Assembly: GCA_903858935.1 (NCBI GenBank)
Contig: CAIOKO010000160.1
Location: 1 to 33,992, forward strand
Length of the DNA: 33,992 nt
Reading direction: 5' to 3'
From: an uncultured Schlesneria sp.
Lineage (GTDB): Bacteria; Planctomycetota; Planctomycetia; Planctomycetales; Planctomycetaceae
The position numbers and the translations under genes were made by a program. The notes under the pieces were generated by a model, which was given only the letters and a program-made list of their open reading frames with translations, was not told where the DNA came from and did no database searches. This document shows, one piece after another, positions 25,268-33,973 of the stretch; positions within the stretch are counted from its first letter, which is position 1; each line of letters opens with the position of its first letter.

Positions 25268-25720
25268 ATGGACGACTTTTTCCATGGTTGGCGCCACAAG
25301 TTGGGGCTTTTGACGCTGGTGATCGCGATAATGTTCGTGGTTGGATGGATTAGAAGTCTCGTGGTGACCGATTCATTGCATCTTCCGAGTCGAATGTTGC
25401 TGACGACATTACTCCCGAAGCAGGTCTATTCCGCCGATCAATCTTTGATCATCGTCATTCGCGCCGATCCGAATGACGACCCACCGAGTCTTCCATGGGT
25501 GAGAACCGACCGATTCATTAAAAATCCTGAATGGATTACGCTTGAAGATATTGTTTGGCAATTTCAATGTTGTGGTTTTGCTGTGGGAGTTGAGAAACCG
25601 AACGGTCCAATCTTTCTCATTCCCTATTGGTCAATCGAAATCCCCTTGATGTTGATCTCCGCGTATTTGTTGCTCGTTAAAGTCGAACGATACAAGCGAG
25701 ATGAAATCAAAAGTTCCTAG
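25268..25720 (+). CDS. Small membrane protein of a planctomycete-type family
   Basis: Protein of 150 residues with two hydrophobic helices, about 12-30 and 122-137, and a soluble middle. The N-terminal FFHGWRHKLGLLTLVIAIMFVVGWIRS and the C-terminal IPYWSIEIPLMLISAYLLL strongly recall a short family I have seen only in planctomycetes, usually without assigned function. GGAG at 25255-25258 precedes the ATG. It begins 21 bp after the monooxygenase fusion, so it is probably co-transcribed and might anchor or assist it. No ligand-binding motif is visible; the FQCCGF segment (90-95) contains two adjacent cysteines. Confidence 0.7.
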   Translation: MDDFFHGWRHKLGLLTLVIAIMFVVGWIRSLVVTDSLHLPSRMLLTTLLPKQVYSADQSLIIVIRADPNDDPPSLPWVRTDRFIKNPEWITLEDIVWQFQCCGFAVGVEKPNGPIFLIPYWSIEIPLMLISAYLLLVKVERYKRDEIKSS

Positions 25721-25930
25721 CCCGGGAAGCGGTTGTAGAAAATCCTGAATGTTGTGATTCAGATTGAGAAGACGTACAATTTTTTGATAACGTTTTTTCA
25801 CGCTTCTCGGTTTCGATGCTGCTGGTCTGTTCCGATGACGGTGCGGCGCACTCCCGTTCCGCGACCTCATTTCGCATGTTTGGTAACTTCGAACCGTTTC
25901 TTTTCTCCGGCACACTTAGAGGTAATTTTC

Positions 25931-27472
25931 ATGGCGAGCACGACATCCCAAATTCGCGCGTTAACCGCTTCAGCATTTAAGACTCCTGAGAAGTTTACGG
26001 AGTTTTGCCGTAATGGTGGGAAGCCACTCGGTGGCCTGATTGGCGGCGAAGAAACGCCAGGATCGATGAATGCCACCTTCCAAACGATTGATCCAGGATC
26101 ACTGGAAGTTCTCGCCACGATCAGTGAAATGGGCGAAGCAGAAGTTGCCCGAGCCGTTTCCGTTGCGACTCACGCCTTTCATGCCTGGCGTAACGTCGAC
26201 GTCGAAAAGAAGATCGCTCTGGTCACCAAGCTGGTTGAACTGTGCGAACGTGACAAGAATGTGCTGCTCGCCTGCGAAATCCTGGACGGCGGCAAAGTTT
26301 CAGAACTGGCCGAGGGGGACTTTGGTCAGATTCGGGCCTGTGCAGAATACTTCTGCGGCGTGGCACGTAAAATCGCGATGGGTGACGGACCTTCCATGCA
26401 GGTCGCGCCAGGCGTTCAGGGTTTTACGTATCGTGAGCCTTGGGGAGTCGTCGCAGGGATCATTCCCTGGAACTATCCAATCGTGCTAACAGCGTGGTTT
26501 ATGTTCCCGGCTCTGTTATCGGGAAATACGATTCTGATCAAGCCCGCTGAGGATACTCCACTTTCAGCACTTTACATCGGCAAACTGGCTCAGGAAGCAG
26601 GCTTCCCACCGGGTGTGATCAACGTACTGCCAGGTCGTGGCGAAATCACCGGTCACTGCATCGCTGAACATCCTGGCGTACGATTCATTTCGTTCACGGG
26701 TTCGCCAGGTGTCGGACAGGCAATCTTGCGGACGTGTGATCGAAACGGTACTCGGATGAAACGTGAAATGGGTGGAAACGGCGCTGCCATCGTGCTGGCG
26801 GATGCCGATCCTGCCGTGGTGGCTCGTATGATCGGACGCTACACGAATCAGCACTTTGGCCAAACCTGCTGTACGATTCACCGAATCTTCGTCGACCGCA
26901 AGATTGCTGATGACTTCACCGACGCCCAGAGTACATTCTTCAAAGAGCTGAAGATCGGTTATCAGGCTGACGCCGGAACGCAACTCGGTGCTGTCATCAA
27001 TCCGACCCAGCGTCGCCGGATTCTTGCGGCTCAGCAGGAAACCGTCGAACGCGGAGGCAAGCCAATTCTTGCAGGTGGCGAAGCGGTTGTTGCTGGCAAG
27101 AATGGTTTCTATCTGAAGCCCGCCCTGTATCGCACAGAACCGGGCCTCAACATCAATCCGCTGGAAGTCTTCCACACCTACGCGACGATCTGTCCGGTTT
27201 CGTCAGCCGAAGAAGCTCTCCAATTGGCCAACGCCTCTCCCTACGGTTTGGGTGCCAGTATCTGGACGAAAGACATCAAGCGAGGCGTCAGCCTCGCCAA
27301 ACAGTTCCGGGACGGAACCTGTCAGGTCAACTGCCACAACTCGATCGCTTACGGCCTGCCATACGGTGGCCAGGGCATCTCCGGTGGTCCCGGCGGTGGG
27401 GTGAACTGCGAAGAGACGTTCCTTGATTACACGCAGGTCAAGGCGATTTACGTCGCCGACTACCCGGCGTAA
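25931..27472 (+). CDS. Aldehyde dehydrogenase
   Basis: NAD(P)-dependent aldehyde dehydrogenase of 513 residues. AGAGGT just upstream selects the ATG at 25931, although the frame is open to 25754. Landmarks are the cofactor-loop segment PWNYP (179-183), ILIKPAEDTP (201-210), the FTGSPGVG Rossmann turn (255-262), the general base Glu279 in REMGGNG, and the nucleophile Cys313 in FGQTCCTIHR. A second cysteine (Cys314) adjacent to it is seen in betaine-aldehyde-type enzymes. The C-terminus holds SPYGLGASIWTKD and YGGQGISGGPGGG. The likely reaction is oxidation of an aldehyde, possibly betaine aldehyde or a related amino aldehyde; the substrate is not fixed by sequence. It is a single gene with a clean terminator. 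Confidence 0.94.
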   Translation: MASTTSQIRALTASAFKTPEKFTEFCRNGGKPLGGLIGGEETPGSMNATFQTIDPGSLEVLATISEMGEAEVARAVSVATHAFHAWRNVDVEKKIALVTKLVELCERDKNVLLACEILDGGKVSELAEGDFGQIRACAEYFCGVARKIAMGDGPSMQVAPGVQGFTYREPWGVVAGIIPWNYPIVLTAWFMFPALLSGNTILIKPAEDTPLSALYIGKLAQEAGFPPGVINVLPGRGEITGHCIAEHPGVRFISFTGSPGVGQAILRTCDRNGTRMKREMGGNGAAIVLADADPAVVARMIGRYTNQHFGQTCCTIHRIFVDRKIADDFTDAQSTFFKELKIGYQADAGTQLGAVINPTQRRRILAAQQETVERGGKPILAGGEAVVAGKNGFYLKPALYRTEPGLNINPLEVFHTYATICPVSSAEEALQLANASPYGLGASIWTKDIKRGVSLAKQFRDGTCQVNCHNSIAYGLPYGGQGISGGPGGGVNCEETFLDYTQVKAIYVADYPA

Positions 27473-27497
27473 ATTTCCCGATTGAACTGAAAATATA

Positions 27498-27525
27498 ACG
27501 CCTGCCGACAACGGCAGGCGTTTTT
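27498..27525 (+). terminator. Rho-independent terminator of the aldehyde dehydrogenase gene
   Basis: A perfect 10-base stem, ACGCCTGCCG (27498-27507) and CGGCAGGCGT (27512-27521), closes a four-base loop ACAA. TTTT follows directly (27522-27525). It lies 26 bp after the stop codon and separates this gene from the downstream two-gene operon. Confidence 0.95.
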
Positions 27526-27595
27526 CATTTCTTCCTTAACCAAACTTGTTTCGCCTCTTTAAAATAAACAAACGACTATATCAGGAGAAACTTCG

Positions 27596-30500
27596 ATGAC
27601 TCGAGCGAGCATGTTTCGTTTCTCAGTTGCGCTGATGCTGGGTGTCAGTTTCGCCTCAATCGCTTCGGCTCAGGTGAAGCTGCCAACGTCAGGCGATGAC
27701 AAGAACTTATTCGGGCCATCAAAGGTCTGGTCGATTCACCTCGAGATCCCGGCAAAAGAGTTTGATGCAATGCAACCTCCGCAACCCGGCGGTTTTGGTG
27801 GAGCTCCGCCAAACTTGGGCGCTCCGCCCCGAGCACAAAGTCAAGGAGATGAAAAACGCCCTAGCGAGTTGAGTCTGTTCGGAACGGAGTTCCGCTGGGC
27901 ACAGGCAGACTTCAATGCAGGCGATCAAACACTGAGCGCGGTCGGCATCAGGTACGCCGGAGACATTACCTATCTTGTTTCGGCGGCGAACGTAAAACGA
28001 CCATTCAAGATTGCGTTCGACCGGTTTGAAAAGCATAACTTTTATGGACTTTCCTCAGTCAATCTTCACGCCATGCCGCTTGATCCGTCAAAGTCGCGAG
28101 AGGCATTAGCGTTTTTCTTCTTTCGTGCCTGCGGCGTCCCTGCGCCGCGAACTGCCTTCGCAGAAGTGACGCTGACCGTTACGGGTAAGTACGAAAAGGA
28201 ATACCTCGGACTTTTCACCGTCGTTGAAGATGTCGACGCAAGGTTTTTAGGCGAACAGTTCGGCTCCGATGGTGGCCTGGCCATGAAGCCGTTTCGTGTC
28301 CGAGGGATCGATGATCTCGGAGAAAATTGGGAGGCCTACAAAGGAACATATCGACCTCAACGTGATGCGACATTCGAGGAGCAGAAGCGAGTCATCGAGT
28401 TCGCAAGGATTGTGAATAAAGCCTCAGACCAAGAGTTTGAAAAGCAGATCACGTCCTTCATTGATGTCGATGAATTCCTGAAATTCATGGCCGCGAACGC
28501 ACTCAATGCCAATCTGGAAAGCTTCCTTGCACTCGGACACAACTACACGCTGTATCTTGACCCAAAGACGAAACAATTCCACTTCATCCCGGGTGACCTG
28601 GAATTCTCCCTTGCGAATCTCATGTTGTTCGGGTCGCCCGATCAATTGATGGATCTGAGTGTGATGAAGCCGTATCCCGGCGAAAACAAACTGCCGGATC
28701 GACTCCTTTCCATCAAAGCCAATGCGGACCGGTATCGCGAGTTGCTTGGTGTGCTGACCACGACCGCCTTCACCAAGGATAAGCTCGTTAAAGCCGCCAC
28801 GATGGTCGATAACGCGACCAACGAAGTTCGCGAAAAGGAACAACAGGCCGTTGCCGCACGGCCTGCCCCAGCAGGCGGATTTGGACCAGGTCCAGTCGGG
28901 CCGCAGCCACCCGACATCAAGACGTTTGCCGAGAAGCGGTTTGCCTCCATCGCGACGCAGCTCAACGGAAAAAGTAAGGGATACGTTCCCCAGCCTTTCA
29001 ATTTTGGTCCGCCCCAACGAAACAACACGGCGACCCAACCCATTGACGAAGCGGGCTTTCGAGAAAATGTCCACGTTCCGCCGGAGTTTGAAGCGACACT
29101 ATTTGCGGCTCCGCCTAAAGTCAGTTATCCGGTTGCGATTGCCTGCGAACCGACCGGAGCAATTTATGTTGCGGTCGATGAACAGGGATCACTTGGGAGG
29201 ACACCGGGCGGAGGCCGGATTCTTCGCTGCGTTGATCGCGATGACGACGGCAAAGTCGACGACGTCACCGTTTTCGCAAAGGTCGAACATCCGCGCGGTG
29301 TGACCTTTCGCAACGGAAAAGTCTGGGTCATGCATCCTCCAGATTTGTCTGTCTTCGAGGATACAGACGGCAACGGAGTCTCTGATTCACAGAATGTGCT
29401 GGTAACAGGACTGACAACGAATCAGATCGCCGACCGAGGGGGCGATCACACTACCAATTGCGTGCGAATGGGAATCGATGGCTGGCTGTACATTGGTGTC
29501 GGCGACTATGGAATCAAGCAGGCCAAGGGAAAGGATGGACGAACGCTCGTTCTGCGAGGGGGAGGAGTCGTTCGAGTACGGCCAGACGGGACCGAACTGG
29601 AAATCTACTGCACGGGACTGCGAAATCCGTTCGATCTGGCGATCGATCCGTTTCTGAATATTTTCACGCGCGACAACACCAACGACGGAGCTGGTTGGGA
29701 CACTCGTGTCAGCCTGCTGAAACAGTCAGCACTCTACGGTTACACTCAGCTTTTCGCGAACTTCACTGACGAGATCATGCCCACTCTGGGGACATTTGGT
29801 AACAGCGGCGGAACGGGTGGGCTGTATATTCAAGACCCTCGTTGGCCCGACCCCTTTCGAAATACGCTGCTGACTGGCGACTGGGGGCGTAGTGAAGTTT
29901 ATCGGCATGATCTGACAGCAAACGGCCCAACGTTTGATTTGAAGCAGGAAGTCTTCGTTCAGATTCCTCGAGCAACGGGGATGGACATTGATGGACGAGG
30001 TCGACTCTACGTGGCAAGTTGGCGAGGAGGGGAAGCAGCGGTCTACGTCGGTCCGAACATCGGGTTCGTCGCTCGCGTTACACCCAAAGGACTGGAATCA
30101 ACTTCGTTTCCCGATTTGAAACAAGCTTCGACCAGCGATCTGATAAAGCATCTTTCAGCACCACAGTCCGTGACCCGGCATCACGCGCAAGGGGAAATCC
30201 TGTCTCGCGGCAAAAGGCATGACGCAACAAAAGATCTAGTGGCTCTTGCGTCGGATACCAACTCGCCATTAGAGGGTCGTGTCGCAGCGATCTTTACCTT
30301 GAAACAACTGGAAGGAAGCAATTCACACTCCGCTCTGATGACACTTGTGGAAGACCCCGCTGTGCGTGAATTCGTTCTCCGCGCCTTAACCGACCGCAAA
30401 TCCGAGTTGGAAGGGCTTGAAGCACGACCATTCCTTGAGGCACTTGGCGATTCTTCGCCACGAGTTCGAGCACAAGCGCTGATCAGCCTCGGCCGGCTGA

Positions 30501-31558
30501 ATAATTCATCTGTCGCCGGGGAGATTCTTCCGCTGACGGCACGCGAGCCAGGATCGGCGATGCCGACGCAGCGGCCGCTTCAGAACCAGCCTGACCCCGG
30601 TCGCGTAGTGCCTCATCTGGCAGTCCGTGCATTAGTCGCTCTGCAGGCCGTCGATCCGTGCCTTGAAGCCCTCGATGGCCCGTACGCTGACGGGGCACTC
30701 TGGGCCATGAGGTATTTTCATGACGGAAACGCAGTGGAGGGCTTGATCAAGAGACTCAGTAATGCTCGTACACCCGAACTCCGACGAGGAATCCTTGTCA
30801 CGTTGATCCGTCTTTACAACCGTGAAGCGGACTATGAAGGCTCATGGTGGGGCATTCGACCGGACAACTCCGGACCATACTTCGATCGCGTCCAATGGAA
30901 AATGAGTTCACGGATTGGCACCGTCCTGACGACAGCAATCAAAGTCAGCGATCCAGAAAGCATTGCCTATTTCAAACGAGAACTCTCTCGGCACGGCGTC
31001 TCATTAAGCGGGATTCCCAATGAGACGGATCTATCGAGTAAAGAACCCGAAATCAAAATCGTAGTCCCCAAGCCTGATCCAGCGAATCCCAATCAGATTG
31101 GAAATATGAATATCGATGTCGCCAGTCAACGAGCGCTGACAGCAGCCGGAGACCCGAGCAAGGGCGAAGCGATATTCAAAGCCCAATCGTGCGTGGCATG
31201 CCATACGACAGCCGATGGTCAGACCCCCAAGGGACCTCATCTGTTCGAAATCGGCAAACGATACAAAACGGGTGAATTGGTCGAATCGGTGTTGAAACCA
31301 AGTGCCAAGCTCGCGCAAGGTTACGAAACTTATCAGTTTGTACTGGTGGACGGACGAGTCTTTAACGGCTTCGTCGTCAGTGAACGGGCCGACGCCACGA
31401 TTATCAAAGAATCGGACGGCGGCCGACGCGAGATCAAGAAGGCTGACGTCGAAGAACGGCTGATCAAAAAAGTCTCGGCGATGCCTGAAGGTCTTGTCGC
31501 CAATCTCACCGCCGAACAATTGGCAGACCTGGTTGCGTATCTTCAGTCTTTAAAATAG
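27596..31558 (+). CDS. Giant secreted fusion: CotH, beta-propeller, HEAT, cytochrome c
   Basis: Exported protein of 1320 residues. AGGAGA lies eight bases before the ATG. The signal peptide covers 1-25 (ending SIASAQ). Residues about 40-440 form a CotH kinase-like domain, with GVPAPRTAFAEVTLTV, GLFTVVEDVDARFLGEQFG and NYTLYLDPKTKQFHFIPGDLE (the Asp in GDLE matching the catalytic metal-binding Asp). A proline/glycine-rich linker (about 425-445) follows. Residues about 490-840 form a PVC-type propeller dehydrogenase-like domain with RCVDRDDDGKVDD turns and TGLRNPFDLAIDP. Helical HEAT-type repeats (about 850-1110) contain a distinctive YEGSWWGIRPD segment near 1080. The C-terminus is a c-type haem domain with CVACH (1199-1203) and a VLVDGRVFNGFVVSERAD repeat. 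CotH fused to a haem-propeller is unusual. The esterase gene starts 8 bp downstream. Confidence 0.92.
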   Translation: MTRASMFRFSVALMLGVSFASIASAQVKLPTSGDDKNLFGPSKVWSIHLEIPAKEFDAMQPPQPGGFGGAPPNLGAPPRAQSQGDEKRPSELSLFGTEFRWAQADFNAGDQTLSAVGIRYAGDITYLVSAANVKRPFKIAFDRFEKHNFYGLSSVNLHAMPLDPSKSREALAFFFFRACGVPAPRTAFAEVTLTVTGKYEKEYLGLFTVVEDVDARFLGEQFGSDGGLAMKPFRVRGIDDLGENWEAYKGTYRPQRDATFEEQKRVIEFARIVNKASDQEFEKQITSFIDVDEFLKFMAANALNANLESFLALGHNYTLYLDPKTKQFHFIPGDLEFSLANLMLFGSPDQLMDLSVMKPYPGENKLPDRLLSIKANADRYRELLGVLTTTAFTKDKLVKAATMVDNATNEVREKEQQAVAARPAPAGGFGPGPVGPQPPDIKTFAEKRFASIATQLNGKSKGYVPQPFNFGPPQRNNTATQPIDEAGFRENVHVPPEFEATLFAAPPKVSYPVAIACEPTGAIYVAVDEQGSLGRTPGGGRILRCVDRDDDGKVDDVTVFAKVEHPRGVTFRNGKVWVMHPPDLSVFEDTDGNGVSDSQNVLVTGLTTNQIADRGGDHTTNCVRMGIDGWLYIGVGDYGIKQAKGKDGRTLVLRGGGVVRVRPDGTELEIYCTGLRNPFDLAIDPFLNIFTRDNTNDGAGWDTRVSLLKQSALYGYTQLFANFTDEIMPTLGTFGNSGGTGGLYIQDPRWPDPFRNTLLTGDWGRSEVYRHDLTANGPTFDLKQEVFVQIPRATGMDIDGRGRLYVASWRGGEAAVYVGPNIGFVARVTPKGLESTSFPDLKQASTSDLIKHLSAPQSVTRHHAQGEILSRGKRHDATKDLVALASDTNSPLEGRVAAIFTLKQLEGSNSHSALMTLVEDPAVREFVLRALTDRKSELEGLEARPFLEALGDSSPRVRAQALISLGRLNNSSVAGEILPLTAREPGSAMPTQRPLQNQPDPGRVVPHLAVRALVALQAVDPCLEALDGPYADGALWAMRYFHDGNAVEGLIKRLSNARTPELRRGILVTLIRLYNREADYEGSWWGIRPDNSGPYFDRVQWKMSSRIGTVLTTAIKVSDPESIAYFKRELSRHGVSLSGIPNETDLSSKEPEIKIVVPKPDPANPNQIGNMNIDVASQRALTAAGDPSKGEAIFKAQSCVACHTTADGQTPKGPHLFEIGKRYKTGELVESVLKPSAKLAQGYETYQFVLVDGRVFNGFVVSERADATIIKESDGGRREIKKADVEERLIKKVSAMPEGLVANLTAEQLADLVAYLQSLK

Positions 31559-31566
31559 GGCCATTC

Positions 31567-32988
31567 ATGAATAGTTCTAAACGCTTACTGATTCTGGTCA
31601 CCTGCGTCGGCCTGGGGCCGATCTGGCTTGCCACGATCAGGGCTCAAGACAATTCGCCGCCCAGCATCGTGAAATTCACGACGAAGGAAGATCATCAGAA
31701 TATGCTGACGCAGCTTGGGATCACCCGGTTGCGTCCCGGCCCGAATGGAAATGAATCGGCCCCCAATCACGCCAATTATGACGAGGCCCTCGCGAACCCG
31801 TTTCCAAAGCTTCCCGAACTGCTCGTTTGCCTGGACGGAGCGGTCGTTAATACAAAGGAAGAATGGATCGAACGCCGACGTCCGGAAATTGTGGAACTTT
31901 TCGAGAAAGAGGTGATCGGGCGCATTCCAGCGACGACACCGAAAGTGACGTGGAACGTCCTTGAGGAAAAGGAAATCACGATCGGTGAAATTCCGTTGAT
32001 GGAAACCACTCTGGAAGGAGTTGTTGATAACACGGGCTGTCCTGAGATTGACGTCAAAATTCAATTCAAAGTCGGTCGACCGAAGTCAGCAGACAAACCG
32101 GTTCCGGTCTTGATGATGTTCAGCATGTTCGGATGGCCCCGTCCCGGTACGCCCGCTTCTCCTCGCCCCCCTTTTCGATTTCCCGGTCCATTGCCTCAAG
32201 AGATTCTTGCCAAAGCGGGTTGGGGCTATGCCTTTCTGATCCCAAACAGCGTCCAACCCGATAATGGCGAAGGACTGACTCGTGGGGTTATCGGCCTGAC
32301 CAACAAGGGTCAACCTCGAAAGCCCGATGACTGGGGAGCATTGCGGGCCTGGGCCTGGGGGGCATCACGAGCTTTAGATTACCTCGAAACCAATCCCGCA
32401 TTTGATTCAAAACGAGTCGGTATCGAGGGGGTTTCGCGATATGGTAAAGCAGCTCTCGTCACGATGGCCTTTGATCAACGATTTGCTGCCGCGCTGGTCG
32501 CCTCATCGGGTGAAGGAGGAGCCAAACTCCATCGTCGCAACTTCGGTGAAGCGGTCGAGAATCTGACAGGTTCAGGCGGATACCACTGGATGGCCGGTAA
32601 TTTCTTAAAGTACGGCGCCGCCGAAGCTGATTTCGGCAGCAGGAATGCTGGTGATATTCCGGTTGATGCACATCAATTGATCGCCCTGTGCGCCCCAAGA
32701 CCGGTCTTCATCAGCTACGGCATCCCGGAAAAAGGTGACGCGAAGTGGCTCGACCAGCAGGGAAGTTACATGGCAACGGTCGCAGCACAGCCAGTCTACC
32801 GATTGTTTGGTGCTGGAACGTTAGGTGTTTCCGACGACTATCTCAACGAGAAAATGCCAGCCGTTAACGTGGGCTTGCTCGATGGCATACTCGCTTGGCG
32901 ACAGCACGACGGAGGCCACACCAGCGGCCCGAATCTTCCCTTCTTCGTCGAATGGACAAACAAGATGCTTGTTGAATCACAGCGGTAG
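31567..32988 (+). CDS. Secreted glucuronoyl esterase-like hydrolase (CE15 type)
   Basis: Exported alpha/beta hydrolase of 473 residues. Signal peptide about 1-26. The nucleophile elbow reads G-V-S-R-Y-G-K with Ser290, matching the CE15 pattern G-C-S-R-x-G-K except for Val in place of the disulfide cysteine, as in many bacterial members. Glu316 in SSGEGGAKLHRRNFGE sits at the position of the acidic residue, and the catalytic His is His451 in HDGGHTSGP. CE15 enzymes cleave ester bonds between glucuronic acid on xylan and lignin alcohols. AGGG precedes the start, only 8 bp after the giant fusion gene, so the two form an operon for degradation of plant or algal polymers. Confidence 0.88.
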   Translation: MNSSKRLLILVTCVGLGPIWLATIRAQDNSPPSIVKFTTKEDHQNMLTQLGITRLRPGPNGNESAPNHANYDEALANPFPKLPELLVCLDGAVVNTKEEWIERRRPEIVELFEKEVIGRIPATTPKVTWNVLEEKEITIGEIPLMETTLEGVVDNTGCPEIDVKIQFKVGRPKSADKPVPVLMMFSMFGWPRPGTPASPRPPFRFPGPLPQEILAKAGWGYAFLIPNSVQPDNGEGLTRGVIGLTNKGQPRKPDDWGALRAWAWGASRALDYLETNPAFDSKRVGIEGVSRYGKAALVTMAFDQRFAAALVASSGEGGAKLHRRNFGEAVENLTGSGGYHWMAGNFLKYGAAEADFGSRNAGDIPVDAHQLIALCAPRPVFISYGIPEKGDAKWLDQQGSYMATVAAQPVYRLFGAGTLGVSDDYLNEKMPAVNVGLLDGILAWRQHDGGHTSGPNLPFFVEWTNKMLVESQR

Positions 32989-33734
32989 TAAACGTTTGGC
33001 GTTGTGTATCGACCTCCGGATCTTGTGTATTGCAACGGGACGTAAAAGACTCGCAGCTTCACTACGGCACGTTTCCTTCAAGTGCGCCGTCGATTGCGCC
33101 CGCTTCGCTGCCATTGCCTGAGCGATGATCCCGATTGAAGCCAATTATGAAAAGGTTCGTTGAATTCCCAGGCATAAGGTTATTCGATCGCTGCATTTGA
33201 ATCGGCAAGCGTCCCTCGGGCGAGAGACAGGAAGTCGATCACACTGTTCACTTAATTCCCTTGTGGCCTCCTCCAGCGTAGAAGTCAGATTCGGTTGCCA
33301 ACGCGTGGTGGGATACATGCCTGATCCGCTGCATTCACGTTCGCGATCGTTAAAGTTGTTGAATGTCCCCGTCGTGCGTTCCGCTTCCGCGACGACCTGA
33401 TGCATACGACTGGAATTGTGCGACACTCATACGGATCAACAGCATCGCGACGCGCGATACCCGATATCGTGCATTCCAGCTCGTTTTTATGTCCCTGACG
33501 ATCAGACGTTTTTGCGGATTTCCTGAAAACTGCTGCAAGACGCAAAGACAAGCGCGCTTTACGTAGCGACGTTTATAGATCGGACAATTGAACCAAAGTC
33601 CGAAACAATGGGCAGAGATTCGGTCCGTGGACTGTTCAAAGCGTGTAATCAAAGACTAATTTGATTTCATCGAATTGGAAAAGTCAGCAAGCAAGTTTCG
33701 CTGGAACAACAGTGTGAATAAGACAAAAAAAGAA
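32989..33734. other. Region without a convincing gene
   Basis: About 750 bp after the esterase gene. Open frames exist on both strands (the longest about 90-100 codons, between 33145 and 33652), but none has a recognised motif, a credible ribosome binding site or a protein-like pattern of residues, and they overlap one another. No terminator hairpin follows the esterase gene. Followed by a broken phosphatase frame, this looks like a zone of gene decay, but the original content cannot be read. Confidence 0.45.
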
Positions 33735-33935
33735 ATGGGTAACGTGTTATTCCTCTGTACGGGCAATTACTACCGTAGTCGTTTCGCTGAAATCCTATTT
33801 AATTGGCATGCCACTATTACAGAGCTTGATGTCGGAAGTGTTGCTAAAGTTCCTTCGGGCCAGGGACAGGGCAATCGCATCTAAACCATCGACACTTTAG
33901 CAACGGGTCTTTTCGAATCAATGGGTGTTGACTGA
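33735..33935 (+). pseudogene. Low-molecular-weight protein tyrosine phosphatase fragment, interrupted by a stop
   Basis: The frame starting at ATG 33735 reads MGNVLFLCTGNYYRSRFAEILFN, an almost intact phosphatase P-loop of the low-molecular-weight phosphatase/arsenate reductase family (C-T-G-N-x-x-R-S). After about 50 codons a TAA occurs at 33882-33884. Directly beyond it the same frame continues TIDTLATGLFESMGVD up to TGA at 33933-33935, resembling the family's next helix (pattern S-x-x-T-L-x-x-L-x-x-x-G-I/V). Residues between the P-loop and the stop no longer look like the family, so several changes have accumulated. The remaining catalytic Asp and C-terminal half, normally making about 150 residues, are not found. 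Most likely a decayed gene copy. Confidence 0.72.
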
Positions 33936-33973
33936 ATTCCTTCGTGTTCTGTTCCCTTCACGGAGGCTTTTCG

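Noticed and set aside
25745-25762. Hairpin CTGAAT/ATTCAG after the small membrane-protein gene
   Set aside because: Six weak pairs and no adjacent U run.
25754-25930. N-terminal extension of the aldehyde dehydrogenase frame
   Set aside because: Composition is unlike the family and the ribosome binding site plus conserved N-terminus support the ATG at 25931.
28424-29074. Minus-strand open frame of 216 codons inside the CotH fusion gene
   Set aside because: Shadow of the plus-strand coding sequence; no family features or ribosome binding site.
33145-33652. Overlapping minus-strand frames of about 90-100 codons in the gene-poor region
   Set aside because: They overlap each other in different frames, contain no motif I recognise and have no clear ribosome binding site; kept only as part of the intergenic entry.
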